Assembly: GCA_963796565.1 (NCBI GenBank)
Contig: CAWCMA010000012.1
Span: 1 to 64,000, forward strand
Reading direction: 5' to 3'
Source of the DNA: JAKAVN01 sp963796565
GTDB taxonomy: Bacteria; Desulfobacterota; Binatia; Binatales; Binataceae
Length of the DNA: 64,000 bases
Under the pieces are notes generated by a model. The model worked only from the letters and a program-made list of their open reading frames with translations, did no database searches and was not told the DNA's origin. The position numbers were made by a program, and so were the translations under genes. This document shows positions 49,066-58,356 of this stretch, piece after piece. Positions within the stretch are counted from its first letter, which is position 1; each line of letters starts with the position of its first letter.

Positions 49066-50376
49066 ATGACCGCTCAGGCGCAATCACTCGCGAACTACTT
49101 CGATTCCGAAACCTCCAAGGTGCTCGGCGCCTGCACCGCGTGCGGCAAATGCGTCGAAGTGTGCCCGGTTGTTCCGTACGCCGGTCTCAAGGATGCGGAT
49201 CCCAGAACTGTCGCGCACGGCGTGGTCGATTTTCTCGCCCATCGCGCGCCACTGGCTGGCGCCTCGGCCACCTTCGCGCACGCCTGCAATGGATGCGGTG
49301 AATGCATTCCCGCCTGCCCCGAGGGCGTCAATCCGCGCAAGATGCTGGTGCTGGCCAACACCATGCACGCGGGTGAGCGCACCCAGACGCCGCAGCTTTT
49401 CCGCAAGATGTCGCGCGCCATTCGGTTAATGGCCGGGATGCAGTTGTTGCCGGCCGAGTTCGCACGCGTGCTCAATCCGCCGCGGCGCACGCAGGCGGAA
49501 ATCGTCTTCTACCTGGGATGCAACGCACTTCGCACGCCGCATCTTCTGTTCAACGCGATGTACGTGCTGGACGCGTTGGGCGCGGATTACGAGGTCGTCG
49601 GCGGACCCGGCTCGTGCTGTGGAATCGTACAATCGAAGTGGGAAGGCGAACTGGGGAAGGGCGAGCGAATGATTGACGCGACGCTCACGCGCTTCGCGGG
49701 ACTGAACCCCGAAAAGGTCCTGAGCTGGTGTCCCTCGTGCAACCTGCACATCGGCGAGACGCTGGCCGGCTTTCGCTCGACCAGTTTCGAGTTCGGCCAC
49801 TTCACCACCTACCTGGCCGACCATCTTGACGAGCTGCGGGCCAAATTCGTGCGCCCGCTGCCGCTCAAGGCGGTGCTGCACGCGCACGTGGGTCTGGCCG
49901 ATCTGGGCCGCAACGTGGCGCGCGTGCTGGCGGCAATTCCTGGGCTCGAGCTAACCGACACGGTGCTGGAGTCGGGTTACACCTGCGGCGGTTCGGGATG
50001 CGCGCGCGCCCCGGAGATGATGAAAAAGGAGCACGCGCAGTTGATCGATCGTGTGCGTGAGACCGGCGCCGACGTGCTGGTTACCTTTTACCACAACTGT
50101 CACGCCTCCTTCGTGCGCGCCGAGAGCGAGGGCGGTTTCCGCGTGCTCAACTATACCGACCTTCTGGTCGAGGCGCTTGGCGCCGCGCCGCACGACGACG
50201 TTTTCAAGCGGCTGCGGCTCTTCGACGACTGGAAGATGATCGTGGAGGAAGCCGAGCCCTATCTGCGTGCCAACGGGATCGATTTCGACCGCGAATTTCT
50301 CGAGAAGATACTGCCCGACGTGTTCCGGATGGCCGAGTTCACCGGCGGCCTCGACTGCTTCGCCTCGCGCACTTGA
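49066..50376 (+). CDS. (4Fe-4S)/CCG-domain oxidoreductase subunit (HdrD/GlcF-like)
   Basis: 436 residues. The N-terminus carries two ferredoxin clusters: CTACGKCVEVCP near 25 and CNGCGECIPACP near 75. The rest has two Cys-rich CCG-like domains: FYLGCN...GPGSCCGIVQ...WCPSCNLHIG and YTCGGSGCARAPE...FYHNCHASF. This is the layout of HdrD, GlcF and LldE-type subunits that pass electrons from an oxidoreductase to quinone or another carrier. No FAD partner gene is adjacent, so the substrate side is unknown. Confidence 0.88.
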   Translation: MTAQAQSLANYFDSETSKVLGACTACGKCVEVCPVVPYAGLKDADPRTVAHGVVDFLAHRAPLAGASATFAHACNGCGECIPACPEGVNPRKMLVLANTMHAGERTQTPQLFRKMSRAIRLMAGMQLLPAEFARVLNPPRRTQAEIVFYLGCNALRTPHLLFNAMYVLDALGADYEVVGGPGSCCGIVQSKWEGELGKGERMIDATLTRFAGLNPEKVLSWCPSCNLHIGETLAGFRSTSFEFGHFTTYLADHLDELRAKFVRPLPLKAVLHAHVGLADLGRNVARVLAAIPGLELTDTVLESGYTCGGSGCARAPEMMKKEHAQLIDRVRETGADVLVTFYHNCHASFVRAESEGGFRVLNYTDLLVEALGAAPHDDVFKRLRLFDDWKMIVEEAEPYLRANGIDFDREFLEKILPDVFRMAEFTGGLDCFASRT

Positions 50377-50418
50377 CCGATCGAGCGACACGGTGCTTCG
50401 CGATGCTCGCAGTATCGC

Positions 50419-51207
50419 TCAGCCCGCCACCAGCCACACCGGGTCGCCGACCCTGACGCGTCCGGGCGCGCCGACGGCGGCGAACAGGCCGACATAGGCA
50501 CCATGATGTTGCGCGGCGGTGCGCAGGATCGCCGGGTCCGCCGCAAAATCGTCCTGCGGATGGATGGTCATCGCGCAGCGGAGCGCCGGGCGCAACCCGA
50601 CTATTCGGACACCGCCGTCGCCGACCTCAAGTTCGCCGCCGACCCATCCGTCCTCGACGAAGCCGTCCGGCTCGGCCCCGGTGTCGACGTAAACATTGGG
50701 ACGAAAGCGCCGCAGATCGAAATCGGACGGGCAGAGCCGGCGCAGATGTTCCAGCGTGCCGCTCGCGAGCACGTGTACGACGTCCTCGTCGTAGAGATCG
50801 CGCGGCGGCAGGAAGGCGCGGCCTTTCGTGATCTCGTCAATCTCCGCCATCGTCAGCGGCGCATCACCGCGCGGCCGCTCCAGACGCACCGGATGCCGGA
50901 ACAGGGTGGAGAGGGTTTCGTCAGCGCCGGGATCGTTGGCATATATCGTTGCGCCGCCCGGAAGCTCGATTCGAACTCGTGCGGGCGCGTCGCCGGCCGG
51001 CTCGCGCTCGCAGACGGCGCGCAACTGCAGCATCGCGGCCCACATTCGCGCGCTCATGATCGAGCCGTACTTGAGCTCGCGCATCGCGTAGAGCCGGTCG
51101 CCAACGGCACCGCGTTCGGTCAGCGTCATCTCATTCAGGCGCTCGCCCCGCATCGACTTGACCGGGTAGCGCCACAACTCGGCGACCGTTGCGACCTGTC
51201 TTCTCAT
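50419..51207 (-). CDS. MOSC-domain protein
   Basis: 262-residue molybdenum-cofactor sulfurase C-terminal-type protein. MOSC N-terminal beta-barrel: VAELWRYPVKSMRGERLNEM, GAVGDRLYAM. MOSC domain: FRPNVYVDTG, GFVEDGWVGGELEVGDGGVR, and RPALRCAMTIHP containing the conserved Cys. Relatives bind and transfer Mo-cofactor sulfur or reduce N-hydroxylated compounds (YcbX-like). It is 31 bases downstream of the dimethylformamidase operon and may belong to it. Confidence 0.88.
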   Translation of the reverse strand: MRRQVATVAELWRYPVKSMRGERLNEMTLTERGAVGDRLYAMRELKYGSIMSARMWAAMLQLRAVCEREPAGDAPARVRIELPGGATIYANDPGADETLSTLFRHPVRLERPRGDAPLTMAEIDEITKGRAFLPPRDLYDEDVVHVLASGTLEHLRRLCPSDFDLRRFRPNVYVDTGAEPDGFVEDGWVGGELEVGDGGVRIVGLRPALRCAMTIHPQDDFAADPAILRTAAQHHGAYVGLFAAVGAPGRVRVGDPVWLVAG

Positions 51208-51238
51208 CGCACGCCGCTCGTCCCCTTGCCGGACCGCG

Positions 51239-53524
51239 TCAGGCGCCGGGCGGAGGCTCGTCGCTCGCGAAGCGCTCGAGCACGTTGGCGGTGATGCGTG
51301 AAATGTTGTTGTCGTAGTTGTTGTGCGAGAGGCTTCCGCACCACGCGATCGAGCTGGCTGAAAATACCGCGCCGCCGCCCGCCGTGGGGAAGTACACGAT
51401 ATCGCCGCGCACGCCCGAGTCTTGCGTGCCGCCCGAGCCCGGGTAGTTGAAATAGATTTCTTCGACCACGCGCAGATAGTTGTCGCTATGCCCCTCCGAG
51501 CTCGCGACCAGCATCGCGTTGGGCGGCGTGCCGAGCGTCAGGTCGTAACGGTCGAGTTCGTGCCCGGCGGCCCCGCCGCCAACCAGCCCGAAGTTGCCGA
51601 GCAGTTCGTCTTCGCCGACTCCGGCGAAGATGAAGCTCGCGTTTGCATCCACGCTGTCGGGCATCCGGCGGAAAAACGACGAGCGGTCGAAGCCCTGCGC
51701 TGCGAAACCAACGCCGACCAGCTTCTGCGGCGGGCGCGCGCGGTTGCGCCAGATTCCGCCGCGCTCGCCGGTGGTGCTGTGGAAATACTCGCCCGGCTGC
51801 GCCTGCCATGCGCGCGATCCGCCTTCGCCTTTGCGCACCTCGACCAGGTAGGGCTTGTCGGGATGATACGATGTGATCCAATAGAAACCGTTGCCACCCA
51901 GGTACATCAGGCGCCCGCCCGAGGTCAGGTAGGCCTCCCACGCGTCGAGCATCGCGGATGAATAGTATTCGGGATGCGATCCGGTGAGCACGACGTTATA
52001 GCCGCGGAGCAGCGCGGCGCCCTCGCGATGCAGGTCCTCGTCGGTGATGACGTCGTAGCGGAAGCCCTTGGCGTTTAGCCAGTCGACCAGGTGAAGATCG
52101 GCCGCGAGGCCCCATAGCGTCCCGCCGAATCGATGATGCGGCCGCATATTGGGAATCGGACGCAGCCGCGACACGTAACATACACCGCTGCCGTCGGAAT
52201 GATGGTCATAGGTGGAGAGCCCGAATTCCGGATGTTCGTACAGGTAGATGTCCTCGGACCCCAGCACCGTCGTGTGGCCGACGATCGATTGGGTGCCCTG
52301 ACCAAAGCTCAGGTGCTCGTTGGAGTAGGCCAGGTACGAGGCGGTCGGGACCAGGAAAGCGATCTTCGCGGTTGGGCCGCTGGCCGGCGCGCGCACGATG
52401 AACGGTATGTAGTCGACCGCGTCGCCGGCGCTGACCCGCGCCGCGTAAACGTCGGAGCGCATCGAGTCGGGAACCGTCAGCTCGAAATCCATCTCCCAGC
52501 CGGCGTCCTCGAGGTCGTCGTCGTGGAAATGGATCGCGCCGTACTCGGCAGGCGAGTGGATGAAATGTTCCTCTCTGCCGCTCCAGTTATGGCCGGTCAT
52601 CGCGCGCGCCGGCGCGTTGACGCAGCGTCCGTGCAGGTCGTTGCCGGAAGCGTCGGTGACGCGATCGGTCGCGATGCCGTCGGGGCCGATACCGTCAGCG
52701 AAGTCCCATCGCGCGACCAGGCCGCGGCTGTCTGGCTCGCGTCCCGAAGCGAGTTCGTCCAGTTGAGTCCCGTCGAGCGCGTGGCCATAGACCCGCGGGC
52801 GATCGATCTTGCCGTTGTAATGGCCGCCAACGATGATGGCTCCTGAAGCCTTCGCGCCCACCGCCCATCCGGCGATCACGGCCGGCGATTGCGAGTGGAA
52901 GTTTACCGGCCCTGCTGTAGTCGCGTGCACGGCCGCGGGCGGCAGCATCGCGACTCGCCCGACCAGCGAATTGACCGCGTTGAGGACCGGCGTCAGATGC
53001 ACGATCGCGCGTCCGGTCGCGCCGTCGTAGCTCGCGCCGGCCGAGTACCACACGCCGGCCGTCAAAGGCTCTGGTGCGGCGGCCTGCACCAGGTGTCCCG
53101 CGCCGTCGCCCAGCCATAACGCGAGACGCCCCTGCTCATCGACCACCAGCGCCCATCCCATCCGCCGCTCCGGATCGCAGTGCGTGATAATTCCCTGCGC
53201 GCCCTTGGCCGGCGTGGTCGGCATGATGAAGGCGTGGACCGTGATCGACTGTCCGATATTCAAGAGTCCGCTCGGATCGTCGACCACGATGTGCGAGCCG
53301 CCGTAAGTCGGCTGGAGCCGTCCGGGATACTCGCCATTGGCCGGCGTCGCGATCGTTTCCTCCTTGGGGCCGGGACCGGCCGGGTTGGCGTCGCCGTTGA
53401 TCAGGCGCACGATCTCGGCGCGATAGCGCGTGGCGCCCTCCACACTCACCATGAAGCGGACGCGCTCGCCGGGTTTGACGCTGATCTGGTCGCTGTATCC
53501 GTGAATCTGGGCCTTTGGTGGCAT
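51239..53524 (-). CDS. dmfA2: N,N-dimethylformamidase large (beta) subunit
   Basis: 761-residue protein, full length for DMFase large subunits, which hydrolyse the amide of N,N-dimethylformamide to dimethylamine and formate at a mononuclear iron. N-terminal laminin-G-like domain (LLNIGQSITVHAFIMPTTPA) and C-terminal catalytic domain (SYLAYSNEHLSFG, VLTGSHPEYYSSAMLDAWEA, GGRLMYLGGNGFYWITSYHP). Tyr439, His517 and Glu519 fall at nearly the positions I recall for the iron ligands of the Paracoccus enzyme (Tyr440, His519, Glu521). The small-subunit gene is just upstream. The true substrate may be another small or cyclic amide. Confidence 0.88.
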   Translation of the reverse strand: MPPKAQIHGYSDQISVKPGERVRFMVSVEGATRYRAEIVRLINGDANPAGPGPKEETIATPANGEYPGRLQPTYGGSHIVVDDPSGLLNIGQSITVHAFIMPTTPAKGAQGIITHCDPERRMGWALVVDEQGRLALWLGDGAGHLVQAAAPEPLTAGVWYSAGASYDGATGRAIVHLTPVLNAVNSLVGRVAMLPPAAVHATTAGPVNFHSQSPAVIAGWAVGAKASGAIIVGGHYNGKIDRPRVYGHALDGTQLDELASGREPDSRGLVARWDFADGIGPDGIATDRVTDASGNDLHGRCVNAPARAMTGHNWSGREEHFIHSPAEYGAIHFHDDDLEDAGWEMDFELTVPDSMRSDVYAARVSAGDAVDYIPFIVRAPASGPTAKIAFLVPTASYLAYSNEHLSFGQGTQSIVGHTTVLGSEDIYLYEHPEFGLSTYDHHSDGSGVCYVSRLRPIPNMRPHHRFGGTLWGLAADLHLVDWLNAKGFRYDVITDEDLHREGAALLRGYNVVLTGSHPEYYSSAMLDAWEAYLTSGGRLMYLGGNGFYWITSYHPDKPYLVEVRKGEGGSRAWQAQPGEYFHSTTGERGGIWRNRARPPQKLVGVGFAAQGFDRSSFFRRMPDSVDANASFIFAGVGEDELLGNFGLVGGGAAGHELDRYDLTLGTPPNAMLVASSEGHSDNYLRVVEEIYFNYPGSGGTQDSGVRGDIVYFPTAGGGAVFSASSIAWCGSLSHNNYDNNISRITANVLERFASDEPPPGA

Positions 53525-53564
53525 CGCGATGGTCTCCGTGCGAGTTGCGGTCGTGAGCGCGGTG

Positions 53565-53927
53565 CTAATCGCGCATCGTCTGTTCGACGTGCAGCAGAAA
53601 CACGGCGTGCGCCGCCTTGGCTTCCGAGTTATAGGCGCGCTCGTCGGCGAAGACCGGACCCTGCCCGGGAACGCCGGTCATTCGCGCAACCCGCCATTGT
53701 TTGAACGGCCGCGTGCACACGATCACGTAATGGTCCAACATGTTGGGCCGGCGGAAGTAGTTGAGTGCGCGGTCAAGGGCGTCGCTGTGGATGCCTACCG
53801 GGTCGCGCTTGTGCTCGGCGATAATTTTCCTGGTGAGCAGCGGCCTAAGCGATTCGCGCATCCGCTTGTCCCACCTGGCAAAGGCAATCTTGCTGCGATC
53901 GGCTGGGACATTATCTGCGTCGGCCAT
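53565..53927 (-). CDS. dmfA1: N,N-dimethylformamidase small (alpha) subunit
   Basis: 120 residues, the usual size of the DMFase small subunit. Typical sequence features: FARWDKRMRESLRPLLTRKI, HSDALDRALNYFRRPNMLDH, YVIVCTRPFKQWRVARMTGV, ending with FLLHVEQTMRD. It lies 40 bases upstream of the large subunit in the same operon. The pair is needed together for a stable enzyme in known cases. Confidence 0.88.
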   Translation of the reverse strand: MADADNVPADRSKIAFARWDKRMRESLRPLLTRKIIAEHKRDPVGIHSDALDRALNYFRRPNMLDHYVIVCTRPFKQWRVARMTGVPGQGPVFADERAYNSEAKAAHAVFLLHVEQTMRD

Positions 53928-54023
53928 CGGATGTTCGCTCCTTGAGGTGCGATCGCACGCTCAGCGACGGCAATAGCGAAAATTCGGGCATAAGTCACCC
54001 GCTACGAGCAAGGCGAGGCCTAA

Positions 54024-55208
54024 TCAGAACAGCAGGCCGTGGTTGTGCTCCAGCCCGAGCAGCACGCGCCCCGTCACTTCCCACGTCTTGAGCGATACGG
54101 TCGTATGCTGGTTGGCGGTCTGGATGTCGCGCAGGCGGCGATCGAACATGTTGCCGGCGTAAACGGATGAGCCCCCGTTGGCCTTGTAAAGGAGCTCAAC
54201 CGCCTGGGTGCATGCGGTGCTCGCACTAACCATCGCAAGCCTGCCGCGGGCACGCTGCTTGAGCGAAGGCGGGTCGCCGGTCGTCATGGTGTTCCACAAA
54301 TCGCCAAATGCCTCGAACACAAAGGCGCGTGCGGAGCTTACCAACGCCTCGGCCTGAGCGACCGCAAACTGAGCGTAGGTTTCGTCGCGCAACATCGCGT
54401 TGCTTGCCGACGGAGATTTGAAAGTTAGCGGCTTCTGTGAAGCCAATGCGACGAAGTCGTCGATCGCGCCGCGGGCTATTCCCAAGGCGACCGCGCAGGT
54501 CTTGTACAGCAGCAAATTGGGGAGCGTGTAAAGCGGTCCTTGCCGATACAGATTGGACGCTGCCAGGTTGAAAGTGCGCGCCTCCGGGATGAAAAGATCC
54601 TTCACCATCCAGTCGTGACTGCCGCTTCCGCGCAGGCCGTTGCTGGTCCACGTATCGATGATCTCGGCTTCCTCGGCCGGGACAAAGCCGAGGCGCATTT
54701 CGGGAAGACCGTCGGGCTGGAGGCGCGGCGCGTCGCCGTCAAAAATTGCGAAATTACCGACCAGCCAGGTCGCGTGCTGGCAGCCGCTCCCGAACGGCCA
54801 TCGGCCCTTGGCGACGAATCCGTCCTTGGTTTTCACGGCCTTCCCGGGCGGGGCAACCGTGATCGCCGTCACCGAATCGATGTCAGCATACATTTCGCGG
54901 GCAACGGTTTGATCGATATATGCGCTCAGGTATCCGCCATCGATGCCGATCATGGTGCACCAGCCCACGGACGCGTCGACGATCGACAGCGCTTCGATGA
55001 CGCTCACTTGCGTAAGAAAGTCCAGCTCCGGCCCGCCCCACGCCCGAGGCATCGCCATTCGGAACATGCCTGCCCGCTGCATCTCGCGCACCAGATGCAT
55101 CGGCAAACGCCGGCCCTGTTCGATTTCGTTCGCCGCCGCGCGGATTTTCGGACCAAGTTCGCGTGCGGCATTTAGCGTTCGAGCCGCGCTCTCATGTGAA
55201 TCAGGCAT
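54024..55208 (-). CDS. Flavin-dependent monooxygenase, acyl-CoA dehydrogenase fold (HsaA/DszC-like)
   Basis: 394 residues; start at 55208 follows GGGGGAACG. N-terminal helix MPDSHESAARTLNAARELGP, then MFRMAMPRAWGGPELDFLTQ, VDASVGWCTMIGIDGGYLSA, and the FVAKGRWPFGSGCQHATWLV strand that in HsaA/p-hydroxyphenylacetate hydroxylase-type oxygenases lines the flavin pocket. The C-terminal NGGSSVYAGNMFDRRLRDIQ and TANQHTTVS match this subgroup and not classic acyl-CoA dehydrogenases. It would use reduced FMN from a separate reductase, none of which is obvious nearby. Confidence 0.82.
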   Translation of the reverse strand: MPDSHESAARTLNAARELGPKIRAAANEIEQGRRLPMHLVREMQRAGMFRMAMPRAWGGPELDFLTQVSVIEALSIVDASVGWCTMIGIDGGYLSAYIDQTVAREMYADIDSVTAITVAPPGKAVKTKDGFVAKGRWPFGSGCQHATWLVGNFAIFDGDAPRLQPDGLPEMRLGFVPAEEAEIIDTWTSNGLRGSGSHDWMVKDLFIPEARTFNLAASNLYRQGPLYTLPNLLLYKTCAVALGIARGAIDDFVALASQKPLTFKSPSASNAMLRDETYAQFAVAQAEALVSSARAFVFEAFGDLWNTMTTGDPPSLKQRARGRLAMVSASTACTQAVELLYKANGGSSVYAGNMFDRRLRDIQTANQHTTVSLKTWEVTGRVLLGLEHNHGLLF

Positions 55209-55648
55209 GGTTCGTTCCCCCGACGAAGCTGAAGCTACCGGCAGTCTAGTCGAACCGCATCCGCATGCGAGAGCAGTACGAGACGTGCCTTCGACGTGCC
55301 TTCCAACCTGCGCGCGGCGGTCGATTCCGGCCCCCCGTGCTGGACTTTTCACGCCCTGCATCCGCTCATCTCGAATGGCTCCCTACACGACCGTTAGGCG
55401 AGGTTCATTTCACCCCCACTGGCCGCCCCCTGCGCTCATCGGAGATTTGCATGAGAGCCCTCCGTGTGCCATCGGTGATGGTCGACGCGCGCAGCCGCGC
55501 TGCGAAGCGCGCAACCAACATTGGCGACGCGAGGTCGGAGGCAAGCACCCGGCTAGACTTCGGAGAACAAGGGTATATCTGACGTGATGGCGCGACACGC
55601 TCGCTGCTCGCGCGAGCTTTTGTGCTCTCGTTCAGCGATGACCAAGGG
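55209..55648. other. Divergent promoter region
   Basis: 440 bases between the leftward HsaA-like gene and the rightward FAD monooxygenase gene. The frames within it (for example 55265-55582) have no ribosome-binding site or protein-like character. Likely promoters for both genes; no clear operator was found. Confidence 0.4.
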
Positions 55649-57310
55649 ATGGAGGAACGAGTTATACCAGATTTACCGATCCTGATCGTCGGCGCCTGTA
55701 CAACCGGGCTCACGATGGCGTGTGAGCTCGCCCGTCACGGCGCGGCGGTACGTATCATCGAGAAGCGCGCGGGAATCGATCCACACTGCCGCGCCATTTC
55801 ACTTCACGCCCGTACGCTCGAGATCTTCTACGATCTCGGCATCGTCGATTATTTTCTGGATCACGGCGTCAAGCTGACAGGGGTCAGCCAATACGCGAAC
55901 GGCAAACGGTTCCTGCACTCGACCGGCGGCGATGTCGACAGCCCGTTTCCATTTGCCGTCAGCATCGAACAGAGCAAGACCGAAGCCGAACTGGAGCGGT
56001 TGCTGAACGGCTACGGCGTCAAGGTGGAGCGCGAAACCGAGCTCCTGACCTTCGTCGAGAAGCCGGACAAGGTCGTGGCAACGGTTCGACGGGCCAACGG
56101 ACGGGAAGAAGCGGTCAGCACTCCATGGCTGATCGGATGCGACGGCGCACACAGCAGGGTTCGGCATCTCAACCGGCTGCACTTCCCCGGCACCGAGGAT
56201 CCGCATCAGTACTTCGTCGGCGACGCGCGGATGGATTGTCCGCTGATGCGGGATGAAATCAGCGCGTTTGTCAGCGACGCGGGAACGATGTTCATCATCC
56301 CGCTCCCGGACGATCGATGGCTCGTGGGCGGAGACGTCGACACGATCCACGATGCGTCCGAGCAGCCGACTCTCGAAGAGGTTCAAGCGATGTTCGACGC
56401 GCGGGCGCCGATGGGTATTCGGATCAAGGATGCGCGATGGCTCGCATACTATCGTGTGAACAACCGGAACGCGCGCCATTACCACCACCGCCGGATCTTT
56501 CTTGCCGGCGACGCTGTACACATCCACAGTCCTTTCGCGGGACTCGGAATGAACACCGGCATCCAGGACGCTTACAACCTGGCGTGGAAGCTGGCGCTGG
56601 TTTATCGCGGCCACGCTTCCGAACGCCTGTTGGATAGTTATGAACTCGAGCGGCGTCCAGTCGGCGAGGATGCCGTCAAGTTCACCATGATGCGAACGGA
56701 TCAGTTGGAGTGCTTCCGTGACCTCCGCGACGAGCAGCGCCGCAAGCTATACTTCAATCTCACCGTGCCGCCAGCGGTCGCCCGGCAGCTCAAGCTGCAT
56801 CAGGAGCAGCTCGACTTGGACTATTCGAAGAGCTTCGCGTGCCGCGAGCATCACGGCGGGGCGAGCCGCTTCACCGCAGGGCCGCACGCCGGCGCGCAGG
56901 TGATCGACGCGAAGCCGGTCATTCATCGTGGCCGCCACACCACGCTGTTCGAAGTGCTGCGCGGCTCGCAACACACCTTGCTCCTGTTCCCCGGCGGATA
57001 TCGCGAGGCAACTTCATGGCGCCGGATGGTGGAACTGGCACGTTCGTTCCCCGCCAGTTGGCGTGAACTGTTGAAGGTCTGTTTCGTCGCCGCTCACCTC
57101 GAGAGCATCCCACCAGATCTCGATCTGAACGGCGAGCTCATTGCCGATCCCGAACGCGTGTTACACGATCGTTACGGCGCCGACAAGGAGTGTCTCTACC
57201 TGGTCCGTCCCGACGGCTACGTGGGGTATCGAGCGCAACCCGCAACGGCCAGCGCCTTCCACGAATATATGGTTTCGGTACTGGGGTCCGCTGCGATGCG
57301 CTCGAATTAA
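55649..57310 (+). CDS. FAD-dependent aromatic monooxygenase (PheA/TfdB-like) with altered dinucleotide motif
   Basis: 553 residues, class A flavoprotein hydroxylase. The dinucleotide-binding motif reads ILIVGACTTGLTMACELARHG: GACTTG replaces the standard GxGxxG, so the second Gly is Cys and the Pro that usually follows is Thr. The DG motif (LIGCDGAHSRVR) and GD motif (FLAGDAVHIHSPFAGLGMNT) are normal, and a thioredoxin-like C-terminal domain is present. Start at 55649 is the first in-frame ATG fitting the family; an upstream frame reaches 55622. Hydroxylation of an aromatic ring is expected if FAD is still bound. Confidence 0.85.
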   Translation: MEERVIPDLPILIVGACTTGLTMACELARHGAAVRIIEKRAGIDPHCRAISLHARTLEIFYDLGIVDYFLDHGVKLTGVSQYANGKRFLHSTGGDVDSPFPFAVSIEQSKTEAELERLLNGYGVKVERETELLTFVEKPDKVVATVRRANGREEAVSTPWLIGCDGAHSRVRHLNRLHFPGTEDPHQYFVGDARMDCPLMRDEISAFVSDAGTMFIIPLPDDRWLVGGDVDTIHDASEQPTLEEVQAMFDARAPMGIRIKDARWLAYYRVNNRNARHYHHRRIFLAGDAVHIHSPFAGLGMNTGIQDAYNLAWKLALVYRGHASERLLDSYELERRPVGEDAVKFTMMRTDQLECFRDLRDEQRRKLYFNLTVPPAVARQLKLHQEQLDLDYSKSFACREHHGGASRFTAGPHAGAQVIDAKPVIHRGRHTTLFEVLRGSQHTLLLFPGGYREATSWRRMVELARSFPASWRELLKVCFVAAHLESIPPDLDLNGELIADPERVLHDRYGADKECLYLVRPDGYVGYRAQPATASAFHEYMVSVLGSAAMRSN

Positions 57311-57402
57311 ATCCTGCGTTGGGGCGGCGGCATTTCGCAGAGCATAATTTTGTGCGATTTCGATGAGGGGTTCCGGCCTGCTTAGCGCTGAGCGGCGTGC
57401 GT

Positions 57403-58269
57403 TTAGACCTCGAGCCGCCAGGCGCCGCCGTCGCGTACGATTCGGCCCGCGCTCGGCGTGGCGAAATGCGTTCCCAGCACCAGAATCGGCTTGTCGCCGT
57501 AGCGCTCCAGGAACGCGCGCCGCGTCGCGATCGCCTCGCCATAGTTGGAATCGAAATGGCTGCCCCACTCCGGATGCGCCATCTGGACCGGATGATGCAT
57601 CAGGTCGCCAGTGATTACCGCCTCCTGCCCGCGCGAGGAAATGCGCACGCTGTGATGGCCGGGCGTATGGCCGGGAGTCGGCTCGAGGCGAATCTCATCC
57701 GTGATGCGCGCGTCGCTTTCGACCAGGTCCGCCAGCCCGGCGTCGAACACCGGCCGCACCGAGTCGTCGAGCAAGTCGCGCGTGTCGGGCTCGCTCGTTT
57801 TCGACCAGTGCGCCCATTCCTTGCGCCCGATTAGATATCGCGCGCGTGGAAACGTCGGCACCCACTTGCCGCCGACCAGCATCGTGTTCCATCCGACATG
57901 GTCGACGTGCAGATGGGTGCAGAGCACGCGGTCGATCGAATCGCGCGCGAAGCCGGCCTTCTCCAGGTCGGCGAGGAACGGCAACTGCAACATGTTCCAT
58001 CCGGGGAACGCCCGGCGCTTGTCGTTGCCGATGCAGGTGTCGACGACCATCCGACAACCGGAAGATTGCCGATGGCCCGGCGATTCAATCACGAAGGCGT
58101 GCACGCTCATGATCACTTTGCCGTCGGGATTGGCGAAGTGCGGACGCAGCCACGGCACGGTGCGGATGTTTTCGGGCGAGCCGTCCTTCAGCACGAAGGT
58201 GGCCTTCGAGATCGTCTCCATCTCGACGACCCGGGTGATTGTGACGTCGCCAATTTTCCAGCGGTTCAT
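57403..58269 (-). CDS. MBL-fold metallo-hydrolase
   Basis: 288 residues. The metal motif is CTHLHVDHVGWNTMLVGGKW, with further ligands in PTPGHTPGHHSV and ITGDLMHHP and the closing GTHFATPSAGRIV. The sequence resembles lactonase/alkyl-sulfatase-like or 'MBL fold' hydrolases found in catabolic clusters. It could open a lactone or ester product of the neighbouring monooxygenases; that is inference from context. Confidence 0.85.
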   Translation of the reverse strand: MNRWKIGDVTITRVVEMETISKATFVLKDGSPENIRTVPWLRPHFANPDGKVIMSVHAFVIESPGHRQSSGCRMVVDTCIGNDKRRAFPGWNMLQLPFLADLEKAGFARDSIDRVLCTHLHVDHVGWNTMLVGGKWVPTFPRARYLIGRKEWAHWSKTSEPDTRDLLDDSVRPVFDAGLADLVESDARITDEIRLEPTPGHTPGHHSVRISSRGQEAVITGDLMHHPVQMAHPEWGSHFDSNYGEAIATRRAFLERYGDKPILVLGTHFATPSAGRIVRDGGAWRLEV

Positions 58270-58356
58270 CTGCGGCCTCCCGGTGATACTGAGCGCAAAT
58301 TAACCCGGCGCGCCTCGGTGCTGCAATCGAATATGGTACGGGCGGGTGCTGCGCGG

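Noticed and set aside
55265..55582. 105-codon frame in the divergent region before the FAD monooxygenase
   Set aside because: No start signal, Arg/Pro-rich shadow-like translation, and it conflicts with the promoter region expected between divergent genes.
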